The notes beneath the pieces are model-generated. The model was not told where the DNA came from. It did not search any database and was given only the letters and a program-made list of their open reading frames with translations. From a bacterium (GTDB lineage Bacteria; Hydrothermota; UBA3073; JACQXS01; JAQTXJ01), in contig JAQUPX010000002.1 in the NCBI GenBank assembly GCA_028716385.1, positions 1 to 64,000 of the forward strand: a stretch of 64,000 bases of DNA, given 5' to 3'. How positions within the stretch are numbered: the stretch's first letter is position 1; each line of letters starts with the position of its first letter. Shown in pieces: positions 1 through 9,452 of the stretch. A program made the translations under genes and the position numbers.

Positions 1-576
1 AAAAGGGAATTTAATATAAATGAAAAGGAATTAATTGTAGGGGTAGTAGGGAGACTAACGTTACAAAAGGGGATAGATAAATTTATTGAGGTTGTTAAAA
101 AGATAGATGTGCCAGATATAAAATTTATTATAGTGGGGAAGGGAGAACTTGAGAATGAATTAAAAACACTTGTAAAGAATATGAACTTGCAGGATAAAAT
201 AATTTTTACAGGTCAAAGACAAGATATTCCGGATATTTTATCAATTTATGATATATTTTTATCAACATCTAACTGGGAGCCTTTTGGTATAACCATTATA
301 GAAGCTATGGCAGTAGGTTTGCCTGTAGTAGCATTTGCGGTTGATGGGATAAAAGAAATAGTAAAAGAAAATTGTGGAATATTAGTCCCTTACCCGGATG
401 TTGATAAGATAGTAGAAACTATAAGTTTTTTGAAAAATAATCCCGACAAAAGAAAAGAAATGGGAATGAATGGTATAAAATATGTTTCTAATTGGTTTGA
501 TATTAAAGTGATAGAAGCAAAAATAAAAGCATTATACAAAGAAATGCAATGTATTTCCTCTTTCCAAAATAAGTAA
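1..576 (+). CDS. GT4-family glycosyltransferase, C-terminal part (5' truncated by window edge)
   Basis: The reading frame is open from base 1, so the gene begins outside the window; the GTG at 109 is an internal codon. The visible 191 residues are the C-terminal Rossmann domain of a retaining GT-B glycosyltransferase of the GT4 (glycosyl transferases group 1) family. It starts at the GRLTLQKG strand and continues through the FIIVGKGE strand to the nucleotide-sugar binding segment PFGITIIEAMAVGLPVV, which contains the family E-x7-E type motif. Such enzymes transfer sugars from NDP-donors to lipids or polysaccharides on the cytoplasmic side of the membrane. The substrate cannot be read from the fragment. 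It converges with the protease gene that follows, with 18 bp between the stops. Confidence 0.9.
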   Translation, partial: KREFNINEKELIVGVVGRLTLQKGIDKFIEVVKKIDVPDIKFIIVGKGELENELKTLVKNMNLQDKIIFTGQRQDIPDILSIYDIFLSTSNWEPFGITIIEAMAVGLPVVAFAVDGIKEIVKENCGILVPYPDVDKIVETISFLKNNPDKRKEMGMNGIKYVSNWFDIKVIEAKIKALYKEMQCISSFQNK

Positions 577-594
577 ATAGTTTTAAGGTTACAG

Positions 595-2967
595 TTATCT
601 TGCTATAGTAACTTTTTTAGATATGTAAGTTTTACCTACTTTTAACGATACGAAATATACTCCAGAAGCAAATCCAGAGGTAGTAAATTTTAAGTTATAA
701 TTGCCAGCAATTTTATTTTCATTCGCAAGTGTTTTTACTACTCTACCTGCTATATCACATATATTTAGAGTAATATATTGAGCATTTGGTAAATCAAAAT
801 TTACAGATAAACATTTAATGGTTGGGTTAGGAGATATTTTGAAATTGTATGTATTGCTATGTGTTTCTTCTATTCCTACGTTTCCAACTTTAAGAGTAAC
901 TGGAACAAGCCATGGGGTAGTGTTAAAATTTGAACTTAGTCGGAGAGTATCGTAGTAGTAGCCTTTTGATAGCCGTGCTCTGGCAGTAACAGTGACATTC
1001 TGAGAACTTCCATTAGGAACCGAAAAAATTAATGGGTTTACAGAAAAAATCCAACTTGAACTGTAAGTTATATTAGAAACTAGCAAGTTAGCATTGCTAG
1101 AATTTGAGTTGTGGATGGTTATTGTTCCGGAATCACAAGGGGCAGATGCAATAAGAACTGCATTACGAAGATTAGGTTTCCCATAACCATACTTATTGTC
1201 CCAGCCTGTTGGACCAAGGTCTGTGGCGGTAGAGTTTAATATTTTTCTTATCTCGTGATTTGTAAGAGAGGTATTTGCTGACCAAACAAGTGCAGCACAT
1301 CCTGAAACATTTGGACAGGAGAAAGATGTTCCATCCTGTGGACCATAAGTTCCACCAGGACAGGTTGTTTGTATCCCTTCTCCGGGGGCTATAAGTTCCA
1401 TAGCAGGTCCGTAACAACTAAAAGAAGACCACTGATTTGTTTGTCCGATAGAACCTACGCATATAACTGACGGATACCCGGCCGGAAAAGTAATTCCCAA
1501 GCTTCCCTCATTTCCACTTGAAGCAACAAGAATACATCCGGAGTCCCATGCCGCCTGACATTCTGTCATACTATATTGACCAGCCCCACCGGCATTACTC
1601 ATAGAAATAACGTTTACATGGTTGTCTATGCACCATTGTATGCCTTGTCCAAGCCATGCATCAGTTGTAGTGGAGCCACTTACTATTCTTACACTATAAA
1701 GTCTGGCATTTGATATGCCTGCCACTCCTATACCATTATTAATGGTCGCGGCAGCCACACCTGAACATTCTGTCCCATGAGAACCAGCCGGAGCAGGATC
1801 ATTGTCTCCATCTACAAAATCATATCCTTTTACAGTAGAAAATCTGCCACTTAAATCAGGATGGGTGTAGTCTGCTCCCATATCAAGAATTGCTATAGAA
1901 ATAGAGTCACTTCCATAGCCAAAATCCCATGCACCGGATGCATTTAAGTTTGTTTTATCCCATTGTTGCCCAAAATACGGGTCATTAGGGGTTGTTTGAA
2001 GTTGTAATATTCTATTTGGTTCTACAGAATTTATATTAGGTTTGTTTTTAATGGACCGAATAAAAGTTTTTTCTTCTTCTATTCCCCCGTATATTTTGAT
2101 GAGTATGAAATTAGAGCCTAAATTTCTATTTAATAAAGATACTCCTTTAGTTGTAGGGATATTAAGTTCCTCTAATGTAGCATTTTTTACATTTACATTA
2201 TTATTATAACCAATTATTATTTCGCCCGGAACTATATTTTGCCAATATTCTTTATCCGTTTCCTTTAATAAAGGAACTGATGGATTTGGAAAATCCGTTT
2301 TCGTTGTTTTTACTAATACATCACTACTGTCTATTTGTAATGTAAGTTGAGAAGGCGAAACACTCATTTCAGGATCTGTATCTTCATACTTTACAATAAC
2401 AGCTTGAAGATAATCGCCAACATCGTCTAGCCATACCGGGGTTTTAGTAGGGTCGTAGTATTTGGAGGGGAAACTTACTGTTTTATCCATAGCACTTGTA
2501 GGATATGAGGTATCGGATTCAAAATTACCAACCCAGAATGGGAAATCGACATAAACCGGGGTAGGTAATGTATACATTGTCCAATTAACACCGCCTGAAG
2601 TTGTGCTTAGGGGAGTAGAGACAGAGAATACTTTTTCACCGGGGTTGTTAAATTCATCGTTTTTCCAGATAAATAGACTACATTGTTTGGATGAAGCTGC
2701 CTGGCTATATACTCCATACAGAATTGCAATTATAGAGCAAGGTTTCGATATTGTGAATTTAGTCGCTTCATATTCTATTCTCCATTTTGCTCCACAAGGA
2801 GAGTAAGGGGCTGATATTTGTGGTATTAATGTGTCTATACCTTTTCCAATACTAAGCATGGTAGTATTTGAATATTTGTCAGACAATAATATAACAGGCT
2901 TATTTGCCCACAGGGAACTTCCTAAAATAGTTGAAATTAATATAAACAAAAATTTATTCATATCCAT
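595..2967 (-). CDS. Secreted subtilisin-like serine protease (S8) with type IX sorting domain
   Basis: 790 aa. A signal peptide (about residues 1-21, ending SLWA) is followed by an N-terminal region, a propeptide-like stretch (about 245-320) and the S8 catalytic domain (about 335-605). All catalytic residues are present: Asp362 in ILDMGADYTHPDL, His398 in GSHGTE, oxyanion Asn486 in SSGNEG and Ser548 in DGTSFSCPNVSG. A beta-sandwich region follows, then an 80-residue C-terminal Por/type IX sorting domain beginning FKISPNPT and ending GVYFVSLKVGKTYISKKV. The protein should be exported by Sec, then by T9SS, and act at the cell surface or outside. A GGAGGATGG-type ribosome site precedes the ATG; M3 is an equally possible start. 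The next gene upstream is a second secreted protease on the same strand, 93 bp away. Assignment is by motif; substrate unknown. Confidence 0.93.
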   Translation of the reverse strand: MDMNKFLFILISTILGSSLWANKPVILLSDKYSNTTMLSIGKGIDTLIPQISAPYSPCGAKWRIEYEATKFTISKPCSIIAILYGVYSQAASSKQCSLFIWKNDEFNNPGEKVFSVSTPLSTTSGGVNWTMYTLPTPVYVDFPFWVGNFESDTSYPTSAMDKTVSFPSKYYDPTKTPVWLDDVGDYLQAVIVKYEDTDPEMSVSPSQLTLQIDSSDVLVKTTKTDFPNPSVPLLKETDKEYWQNIVPGEIIIGYNNNVNVKNATLEELNIPTTKGVSLLNRNLGSNFILIKIYGGIEEEKTFIRSIKNKPNINSVEPNRILQLQTTPNDPYFGQQWDKTNLNASGAWDFGYGSDSISIAILDMGADYTHPDLSGRFSTVKGYDFVDGDNDPAPAGSHGTECSGVAAATINNGIGVAGISNARLYSVRIVSGSTTTDAWLGQGIQWCIDNHVNVISMSNAGGAGQYSMTECQAAWDSGCILVASSGNEGSLGITFPAGYPSVICVGSIGQTNQWSSFSCYGPAMELIAPGEGIQTTCPGGTYGPQDGTSFSCPNVSGCAALVWSANTSLTNHEIRKILNSTATDLGPTGWDNKYGYGKPNLRNAVLIASAPCDSGTITIHNSNSSNANLLVSNITYSSSWIFSVNPLIFSVPNGSSQNVTVTARARLSKGYYYDTLRLSSNFNTTPWLVPVTLKVGNVGIEETHSNTYNFKISPNPTIKCLSVNFDLPNAQYITLNICDIAGRVVKTLANENKIAGNYNLKFTTSGFASGVYFVSLKVGKTYISKKVTIAR

Positions 2968-3060
2968 CCTCCTTTATTTTTATCCAAATTGATTAAAATT
3001 AATTTTTTTAGAGTATATAGTTCTAGTAGTGAATTGGAACTAATTATTTGTCAAGGGGGA

Positions 3061-6000
3061 TTATTTAATGAGTACCAGTTTTTTAGTAGTTTTGAAATTA
3101 TCCGTTTCTAATTTATAAAAGTATATCCCGGAGGCTACCTTTTTACCATTGTTATTACTTCCTTCCCATCTTACCGTATAGTTACCCGGTTTAACATTAT
3201 TGTTATCTACTAAAGTCTTGGTCAATCTACCTGATGCATCATAAATATTTAATTTAACAGTAGCTGTCATTTCTCCTATGCAATATTGAATGGATGTTTT
3301 TTCGCGAACAGGGTTAGGTGCGTTTTGTAAGAGTTTAAAGCAAAACGGTTGTTGCTTTTCTTCTACTGATATTATAGATGTATCAGATGGTACAAAACCG
3401 TAAGTTCCCGTATGCCACCTGTCATGACAGAAAGTTCCCCACTCTATTTTAGTCCCTGCCACTCCCCATATACGGATTTCACAATCTCTTGTCGCGGATA
3501 TAAGTTCATTTTTACCGTCAAAATCTATATCACTTACTAATGGTGTTACATCTATCCTGCCATTTGAATATATTGGGAATCCCGGGGTGATTTTACCGTT
3601 TGGTTCAAAAGCGTATATTGTACCATCGAGGAGAGAAACCCCAATATAATTAATTACATTGTCTCCATCAATATCTGCGAGTATAGGAGTTGCGGAGGAT
3701 ACCTGATTCATAAAAGATAAAATTACAGGCCAGCCTGTAACTGTTGTTCCATCTCCTTTCCACAAACAAAACGAATTTACTCCTGCGAGAGCTATTTCTA
3801 ATCCTCCATCGCCATTGATATCTCCTATAGTTGGTCCTGACATATATAGGTAACTGCTAGTTGAATTACAAGTTTTGGGCCAATTAGTTACAGGAGTGCC
3901 ATCGGAGTGAAAAACATAAACGAAGTTATTAGGAGCGCAAGTATGAATAACGACCTCTAATCCCGGGTATGAAGGGTCTATATTCCCTATTGCCGGAGAA
4001 GAAGGAATGCCTTTTATAAAAACCGGCCAACCCGGAACTATATGACCCGTTATTCCATTCCATGCAAATAGTGAAGGTTTAGAAGTATCTCCTTTGTAGT
4101 TTGAAAAACCCAGGATAATTTCAAGAGTGTCATCATTGTTTATGTCTGCAATAGCAGGGGTACAAATGCCCAAAGCAGGTGCCTGATAGGGATCTATCAC
4201 TATCATAGAAGTGTCACATATAGCAAAGAGTCCATCAGTATTTAAATAACCTGTTCCGTTTTCTCTAAATACATAGATTCTGCCACTTCTACCGTTACCT
4301 GTATTCAATCCTTCTTCTGCGAGTATAATTTCTAATTTTCCATCTTTATCAAGGTCATGCACGGATGGCGATGAGAATAATATTTCGCAATTTATCAATT
4401 GCAGTGGAAAATTTGTACGAACTGCGCCATCTTTTGTAAATGCCCATATTTTTGGAGTATTTGTCCATGATTGTGTTCGTATTATTTCAAAATTTCCATC
4501 TTTATCTATGTCTGCAACAACCGGTGCCGTCCAAGAGTTTCCTAAGTTTGAAACAAAAGTTCCATTTGTTGCAAGGACGCCTTCTCCTGAAGCATACCAT
4601 GCGTATAAATTTTGATCGTCTCCCATATTTGCGATTATTTCTAAACCGGGTTTTTCGGGTTTAAGGTCAGCTACAGTAGGAGAATTTACAAAAGGAGCTT
4701 TACCTGGCTGGGGCCAACCGGACTTAAAAGAAGGATTGCTTCTTCCGGATACAAGAGACGAAAAATTACTTTCATTAAGAGAATTATCAACGGAAGTTAC
4801 AAAATAAGAGTGGCTTGTGTAAGGTGATAAAAATTTATCTTCAAATGAGAATATATTTTTTATTAGCCGGGAATTTAGAAGAGTCGTATCGGATGCTCTA
4901 TAAACATTGTACCCATAAGCGGAGGTTGAATTCCAGTTTACAGATATACCATTAGGTTTGGCAAATGTAGCAAGAATAGTCGGCGGGTTAACGGAAGAAA
5001 TCGTAAACGTATCATTCCATATATGAGAACACGAATCTGTAAATTCTAATGTAAATTGGGGAGTAACAGAAACTCCGCTATCAATGGAAAATTGAAAGCA
5101 GTTTTTTAATGTTAAAATAGTATCAGCTAAAATATCTCCCACATATTCTAATGAATCAACCAAAGAAATTCCGGATGTAAGTGAAAACAGCGTAGCTGTT
5201 ACTGTTTTCGCTTTCCCTGTGCCTTCGTTTTTTATTCTCAGGGATATAAGGTGTGAAGAGTCTGCATAATGTGAGAAATGTGTTAATAATGGCGCCCGTA
5301 TATTTAAGTTGAAAGTATCCCTCGAAGAATCGAGGCTGTTGTAAATATTTAAGCTAAGATTGATATTGCCTGAGGGGCAGGATTTATCTATATTTATTCT
5401 GTATTCTTTGGATTTTATTTCGTTGGTTAATAAGTTGCCATAGGATTGAGTAGTATCAAGGAGTGTCAGGTAAGGAGACGAATTGATAATTTTAGCAAGC
5501 ACATCAAAGGCCGTTATTGCTCCTGTGTTTTCTAAAGAGAGAGACAATTTAATTGTTTCGCCTGATTCCGGAAAGCTATCACCATCAATAGTGTAGTTTT
5601 TATATTTTACATAAGCATAATCAGGTTGAATGAATATGTATCCTTCGTAAGGCAAAAAATCAGGTTTTGATACAACCAATTTTAAATTACCGCGGGTTTC
5701 AGGTGTTGTTAAGAAAATAACTTCTCCATGACTATTTGTGATTCCCCTACCATATATTTCGTCTTTTTTATAGAGACATACCGATGCTCCTGAAACTAAA
5801 GACCTGTCCTTTGTTTTTCTTACTGTAATTTTTATCTTTTTTTCTCCTGTACTTATCGTTAATGGATAGCTTACGATTAAGGAGTCAGGTTTTTTTGTCC
5901 AGAATCTTGTACAGGGGTCACCATAGAGGTCATAACTTAAAACGACATCTCTATAATTACCATCAGTTTCTACGCCGCCAAGATATACGTCAGGAATTAT

Positions 6001-7038
6001 TTTAGCTTTTGCCCATGCCAGAGCTTTTCCTATAGGGAATAGACTATCAAAAATTGCTTCATAAAAATAACAATTTAATCTTGTTTCTTCAGAAAACCAA
6101 CCTACTCTTGAACTGCCGAGGCAAGATAAACTTGCATATGGATTTAGTACAAAATGGCGGGACATACAATCTATTTCTATCCAGTGAGTATAGCAACTTA
6201 TAGTAACAATAGAGTATAAGGGGGCTGTTAGATTGTCTATATCCGGTCTACTTATACCTCCACCCCCCTGATTTGACCAATTTTGTGTTGAGGAACCATG
6301 AAAAGCTCCATATAAAAATCCATATCCTTTTGCCATAGAATCAGTAATGGCGCTTTTAGAAGCTCCCCATAAAGTGTCTTTAGTGAAATAATCAGGAAAG
6401 CTATTTACTATTGGGCGAACGTAAGGAGATTCGTCTTTAGATGCAAGGAACATTGCCTTTTCCAAACAGTTAATATTAGGAGATTTTTCGTAAGAGATTA
6501 CTTTGGTTACTACTATATTTGCTTCTTCAAAAGTTGTTCCCGGCAATCTGCTTACCCATATTAGGGGAGTGAAATTTGTACTATCTATAATTGCCTCTGC
6601 CCAGGTCATATCTCCATCGGCATTCCATGTCCCGTTTAAGGCAGAGTAGTACAAATCAGATGCAATGGTATAAAATGGGAAATATTGATTTTTGCTTTGA
6701 GTGTTTCGTGTTGGAACGATGCTAGGGTCTCCTCCAAGTAAGACATATCGTGTATTCCAATCAGTATAAGCTGATTTCAAGAAATTGCGAATTCTATCGG
6801 GAGTATCGGCACCGGGATAATTTTGGGCTATCCAATCTACGGTTTTTATATCACAATTTATTCCTTTTTCTATTCTCCAGGATTTTAGTGTTTCATAAGC
6901 AGGTTTTAATTCATCGGTGGTTATTATAATAAAATCTACAGGGTCGCTAGATTTTGAGGGAAACACAGTTACATTATAAGGTTTCAGACTAACAATATTA
7001 GATTGCTGAATTATCCAACATAAAAATAGTATTCCCAT
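3061..7038 (-). CDS. Secreted gingipain-like cysteine protease (C25) with FG-GAP repeats and type IX sorting domain
   Basis: 1325 aa. A short hydrophobic N-terminus acts as a signal peptide. The peptidase C25 domain covers about residues 35-400, with the likely catalytic dyad His247 (GAFHGSS) and Cys282 (VTISCYTHW), spaced as in gingipains. After it come Ig-like and CARDB-like regions (about 480-700), a fibronectin III-like module (about 735-800) and a run of FG-GAP/VCBS-type propeller repeats with DIDKDGNFEI, DLDKDGKLEI, DINNDDTLEI, DINGDGGLEI and DIDFDGKNEL calcium-binding-like loops (about 870-1215). It ends in a Por sorting domain (LLQNAPNPV to GIYFYKLETD). Extracellular, exported by T9SS. 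No clear ribosome site precedes this ATG, so the start could be a few codons off. Protease class is confident, the residue roles are by analogy. Confidence 0.9.
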   Translation of the reverse strand: MGILFLCWIIQQSNIVSLKPYNVTVFPSKSSDPVDFIIITTDELKPAYETLKSWRIEKGINCDIKTVDWIAQNYPGADTPDRIRNFLKSAYTDWNTRYVLLGGDPSIVPTRNTQSKNQYFPFYTIASDLYYSALNGTWNADGDMTWAEAIIDSTNFTPLIWVSRLPGTTFEEANIVVTKVISYEKSPNINCLEKAMFLASKDESPYVRPIVNSFPDYFTKDTLWGASKSAITDSMAKGYGFLYGAFHGSSTQNWSNQGGGGISRPDIDNLTAPLYSIVTISCYTHWIEIDCMSRHFVLNPYASLSCLGSSRVGWFSEETRLNCYFYEAIFDSLFPIGKALAWAKAKIIPDVYLGGVETDGNYRDVVLSYDLYGDPCTRFWTKKPDSLIVSYPLTISTGEKKIKITVRKTKDRSLVSGASVCLYKKDEIYGRGITNSHGEVIFLTTPETRGNLKLVVSKPDFLPYEGYIFIQPDYAYVKYKNYTIDGDSFPESGETIKLSLSLENTGAITAFDVLAKIINSSPYLTLLDTTQSYGNLLTNEIKSKEYRINIDKSCPSGNINLSLNIYNSLDSSRDTFNLNIRAPLLTHFSHYADSSHLISLRIKNEGTGKAKTVTATLFSLTSGISLVDSLEYVGDILADTILTLKNCFQFSIDSGVSVTPQFTLEFTDSCSHIWNDTFTISSVNPPTILATFAKPNGISVNWNSTSAYGYNVYRASDTTLLNSRLIKNIFSFEDKFLSPYTSHSYFVTSVDNSLNESNFSSLVSGRSNPSFKSGWPQPGKAPFVNSPTVADLKPEKPGLEIIANMGDDQNLYAWYASGEGVLATNGTFVSNLGNSWTAPVVADIDKDGNFEIIRTQSWTNTPKIWAFTKDGAVRTNFPLQLINCEILFSSPSVHDLDKDGKLEIILAEEGLNTGNGRSGRIYVFRENGTGYLNTDGLFAICDTSMIVIDPYQAPALGICTPAIADINNDDTLEIILGFSNYKGDTSKPSLFAWNGITGHIVPGWPVFIKGIPSSPAIGNIDPSYPGLEVVIHTCAPNNFVYVFHSDGTPVTNWPKTCNSTSSYLYMSGPTIGDINGDGGLEIALAGVNSFCLWKGDGTTVTGWPVILSFMNQVSSATPILADIDGDNVINYIGVSLLDGTIYAFEPNGKITPGFPIYSNGRIDVTPLVSDIDFDGKNELISATRDCEIRIWGVAGTKIEWGTFCHDRWHTGTYGFVPSDTSIISVEEKQQPFCFKLLQNAPNPVREKTSIQYCIGEMTATVKLNIYDASGRLTKTLVDNNNVKPGNYTVRWEGSNNNGKKVASGIYFYKLETDNFKTTKKLVLIK

Positions 7039-7175
7039 AAATAATTTAAATTAAAGTATTTAAGTATTATATTAATATGGTTATATCTTTTATATTTGTC
7101 AAGGATATTAAGCTTAAAAATAAATATATTGGTTTTAGTAACAACTTTTTTCTTGATTTTATCGTATAGGTAACC

Positions 7176-7185
7176 TATGTATAAT
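7176..7185 (+). promoter_or_regulatory. -10 element of queE promoter (leaderless pattern)
   Basis: TATGTATAAT contains a perfect TATAAT (7180-7185), with the queE ATG only 5 bases downstream. There is no Shine-Dalgarno sequence, so transcription probably starts at or next to the start codon. A weak TTGATT lies at 7153-7158, but the spacing (21) is poor. Confidence 0.6.
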
Positions 7186-7190
7186 AACTT

Positions 7191-7814
7191 ATGAAAGTCT
7201 TTGAGATATTCAAGTCTTTGCAGGGAGAATCAAGTTTTCAGGGGCTTCCATGTGTGTTTGTGCGACTTGCAGGGTGTAATCTTCGTTGTGCGTGGTGTGA
7301 TACTAAATATGCCTATAGAGGCGGAAAAGAAATGACAATTCCTCAAATTATTGTTGCCGTGGCATCGCATAAAACACCTTTGGTAGAAATTACAGGCGGA
7401 GAACCCTTACTTCAGGAAGAAGTTTATAAATTAAGCGCTAAACTGTTGGATAGGGGATACAAATTATTACTTGAGACTAATGGTTCTTTGCCCGTGAATA
7501 AAATACCCCAGAAAGCAATAAAGATAATAGATATAAAATGTCCTGGTTCAGGGATGCAAGACAAAATATGCTGGCAAAACTTAAAAAAACTTAATCCTAC
7601 GGATGAAATCAAATTTGTTATCTCGGATTACGAAGATTATAAATGGGCGAAATTTATCATTAAAAAATACGGTTTGCTCAAACATATTGTATTATTTTCT
7701 CCTGTATGTGGAAAAAATAAAAAGTTGGCAACATCCATTTCCGAGTGGATTTTAAAAGATAATTTAAATGTTAGATTGCAAATACAATTACATAAGTATA
7801 TTGGAGTAAAATGA
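7191..7814 (+). CDS. queE: 7-carboxy-7-deazaguanine synthase (radical SAM)
   Basis: 207 aa. Converts 6-carboxytetrahydropterin to 7-carboxy-7-deazaguanine, the ring-contraction step on the way to preQ0 and queuosine; cytoplasmic and iron-sulfur dependent. Residues 29-36 (CNLRCAWC) give the CX3CX2C cluster that binds [4Fe-4S] and S-adenosylmethionine. The N-terminal FKSLQGES and FVRLAGCNLRC segments and the ITGGEPLLQ glycine-rich motif are typical of QueE rather than of other radical SAM activases. Its stop overlaps the ATG of queC by 4 bp, and folE2 follows, which fixes the pathway. The start has a -10 box 5 bases upstream and no ribosome site, so translation is probably leaderless. Confidence 0.95.
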   Translation: MKVFEIFKSLQGESSFQGLPCVFVRLAGCNLRCAWCDTKYAYRGGKEMTIPQIIVAVASHKTPLVEITGGEPLLQEEVYKLSAKLLDRGYKLLLETNGSLPVNKIPQKAIKIIDIKCPGSGMQDKICWQNLKKLNPTDEIKFVISDYEDYKWAKFIIKKYGLLKHIVLFSPVCGKNKKLATSISEWILKDNLNVRLQIQLHKYIGVK

Positions 7815-8479
7815 AAATTAAACCTAAAGCAGTTGTTCTTGTTTCCGGTGGGCTTGATTCCTGTGTTACTGCGGCAATAGCCAATCAAACCTGCGAACTG
7901 TCATTTTTGCATGCGAATTATGGACAAAGAACGGAACAAAAAGAATTATCGGCGTTCAATAAAATTGCCGATTATTATAATGTGAAAAATAGGCTTGTGT
8001 CCGAGTTAAAATGGTTGAAAAAGATTGGAGGATCAAGTTTGACGGATGATAAAGTTATTATCCCAAATGGGAACTTGAATAGGAAAGGCATACCTTCAAC
8101 TTATGTCCCATTTCGGAATGCTGTTTTACTCTCAATGGCTGTAAGCTGGGCAGAAACGATATCTGCGGATTTCATATTTATTGGAACTGTGGCTCAGGAT
8201 ATTCCGAATTATCCCGATACAAAACCGGAATTTTTTAGAGTATTCAATAAGCTTATTAAAGTAGGTACGAATACTGCAACCGGGACAAAAATAATCACTC
8301 CTATAAATAATTTGGAAAAATCCGAAGTCATAAAGCTTGGCATCAAGCTAATCGCTCCGCTGAATTTAACATGGTCGTGTTATAAAAACAATAAGACTCC
8401 CTGTAATAAGTGCGATGCGTGCATTAGAAGGGCAAATGCATTCAAACTCGCAAAGACTAAAGACCCTGTTCTTGACTAA
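7811..8479 (+). CDS. queC: 7-cyano-7-deazaguanine synthase (preQ0 synthase)
   Basis: 222 aa, the usual length. Uses ATP and ammonia to turn 7-carboxy-7-deazaguanine into preQ0. The N-terminal PP-loop ATPase motif is SGGLDS (12-17), and the C-terminal zinc site is Cys190, Cys198, Cys201 and Cys204 in SCYKNNKTPCNKCDACIRR. The gene is translationally coupled to queE through the ATGA overlap. queD and queF, the other steps to preQ1, are not in this window, so they must lie elsewhere or be replaced. Confidence 0.96.
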   Translation: MKIKPKAVVLVSGGLDSCVTAAIANQTCELSFLHANYGQRTEQKELSAFNKIADYYNVKNRLVSELKWLKKIGGSSLTDDKVIIPNGNLNRKGIPSTYVPFRNAVLLSMAVSWAETISADFIFIGTVAQDIPNYPDTKPEFFRVFNKLIKVGTNTATGTKIITPINNLEKSEVIKLGIKLIAPLNLTWSCYKNNKTPCNKCDACIRRANAFKLAKTKDPVLD

Positions 8480-8535
8480 TTATTTACGTGATTAAGTTAT
8501 AAAATAATTTTTTGGGGGTTCCTGTAATGTTACAC

Positions 8536-8564
8536 TTGACTTTTACTTTTTTATATCTTAAAGT
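8536..8564 (+). promoter_or_regulatory. Promoter of folE2, TTGACT-17-TAAAGT
   Basis: -35 TTGACT (8536-8541) and -10 TAAAGT (8559-8564) are separated by 17 bp. The folE2 ATG at 8573 is 8 bases after the -10 box with no Shine-Dalgarno, which fits a leaderless transcript. Confidence 0.6.
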
Positions 8565-8572
8565 ACAAAACT

Positions 8573-9358
8573 ATGAACTTAAAAGCTCGTGATATACATA
8601 ACGAAAATCCTCTCGTAAAGGGGATAGAAATAGATAAAGTTGGTATAAAAAACCTTAAATACCCTATAACAGCTTTTGATAAAAAAGAAAAAAAACAAAG
8701 CACGGTTGCAACTATAAATATGTATGTTTCCTTACCAAAAGAATTTCGTGGAACACATATGAGCAGGTTTGTTGAAATACTCAATAAGTATAAAGATACT
8801 ATAGCGGTTAGAAATATGAAACCTATGCTTGAATCTGTTCGTAAAAAATTCAGTGCCGATTCCGCTCATATTGAACTACTTTTTCCATATTTCATTGAAA
8901 AAACGGCTCCTTGTTCAAAAGCTAAAAGTCTTATGGAATATGAGTGTGAAGTGATATGTTCATTGTCCGAAAAAGGAGGGTTCAATTTTACGCTTGGCGT
9001 AAAAATACCAATTGCTACGTTATGTCCTTGTTCCAAGGAACTTGTAAAAAAAGGAGCTCATAACCAGAGAGGCAAGATAATAATATTTATTAAGTCTAAA
9101 AAGTTTTTCTGGCTTGAAGATGTAGTAAAAATTGCAGAAAATTGTGCATCTACTTCATTATATTCCATATTAAAAAGGGAAGACGAACAATTCGTGACTA
9201 AATGGGCGTACGAACATCCTGTTTTTGTAGAAGATGTAGTCAGAAATGTCGCCCAAAAATTAGATAAGTTGTCCGATATAAATTGGTATTCCGTAGAAGT
9301 AGAAAGTTATGAAAGTATTCATAACCATGATGCGTATGCTTTTATAGAGAAAAAATAA
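8573..9358 (+). CDS. folE2: GTP cyclohydrolase IB (FolE2/MptA type)
   Basis: 261 aa. Makes 7,8-dihydroneopterin triphosphate from GTP, the entry step for both queuosine and folate. It belongs to the type IB family, not the zinc-dependent FolE family. The signature segments are LCPCSKE and AHNQRGK. Cys151, His163 and Glu220 have the same spacing as the metal ligands I recall from the Neisseria enzyme (Cys147, His159, Glu216), so the active site looks intact. It lies 93 bp after queC with its own promoter and completes the first half of a 7-deazaguanine cluster. Type IB enzymes can use metals other than zinc, which would matter under zinc limitation; this is an inference. Confidence 0.93.
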   Translation: MNLKARDIHNENPLVKGIEIDKVGIKNLKYPITAFDKKEKKQSTVATINMYVSLPKEFRGTHMSRFVEILNKYKDTIAVRNMKPMLESVRKKFSADSAHIELLFPYFIEKTAPCSKAKSLMEYECEVICSLSEKGGFNFTLGVKIPIATLCPCSKELVKKGAHNQRGKIIIFIKSKKFFWLEDVVKIAENCASTSLYSILKREDEQFVTKWAYEHPVFVEDVVRNVAQKLDKLSDINWYSVEVESYESIHNHDAYAFIEKK

Positions 9359-9452
9359 TTTCTGATAAATACACCGACAATATTTTGCCTCAATACTTTA
9401 GGGCAAAAAACCAAAATATTATAGATTATAAAGTTTCACAATTAAACTATAT

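Noticed and set aside
7039-7190. Possible preQ1 riboswitch before queE
   Set aside because: The -10 box is 5 bases before the ATG, so there is no leader RNA to hold one.
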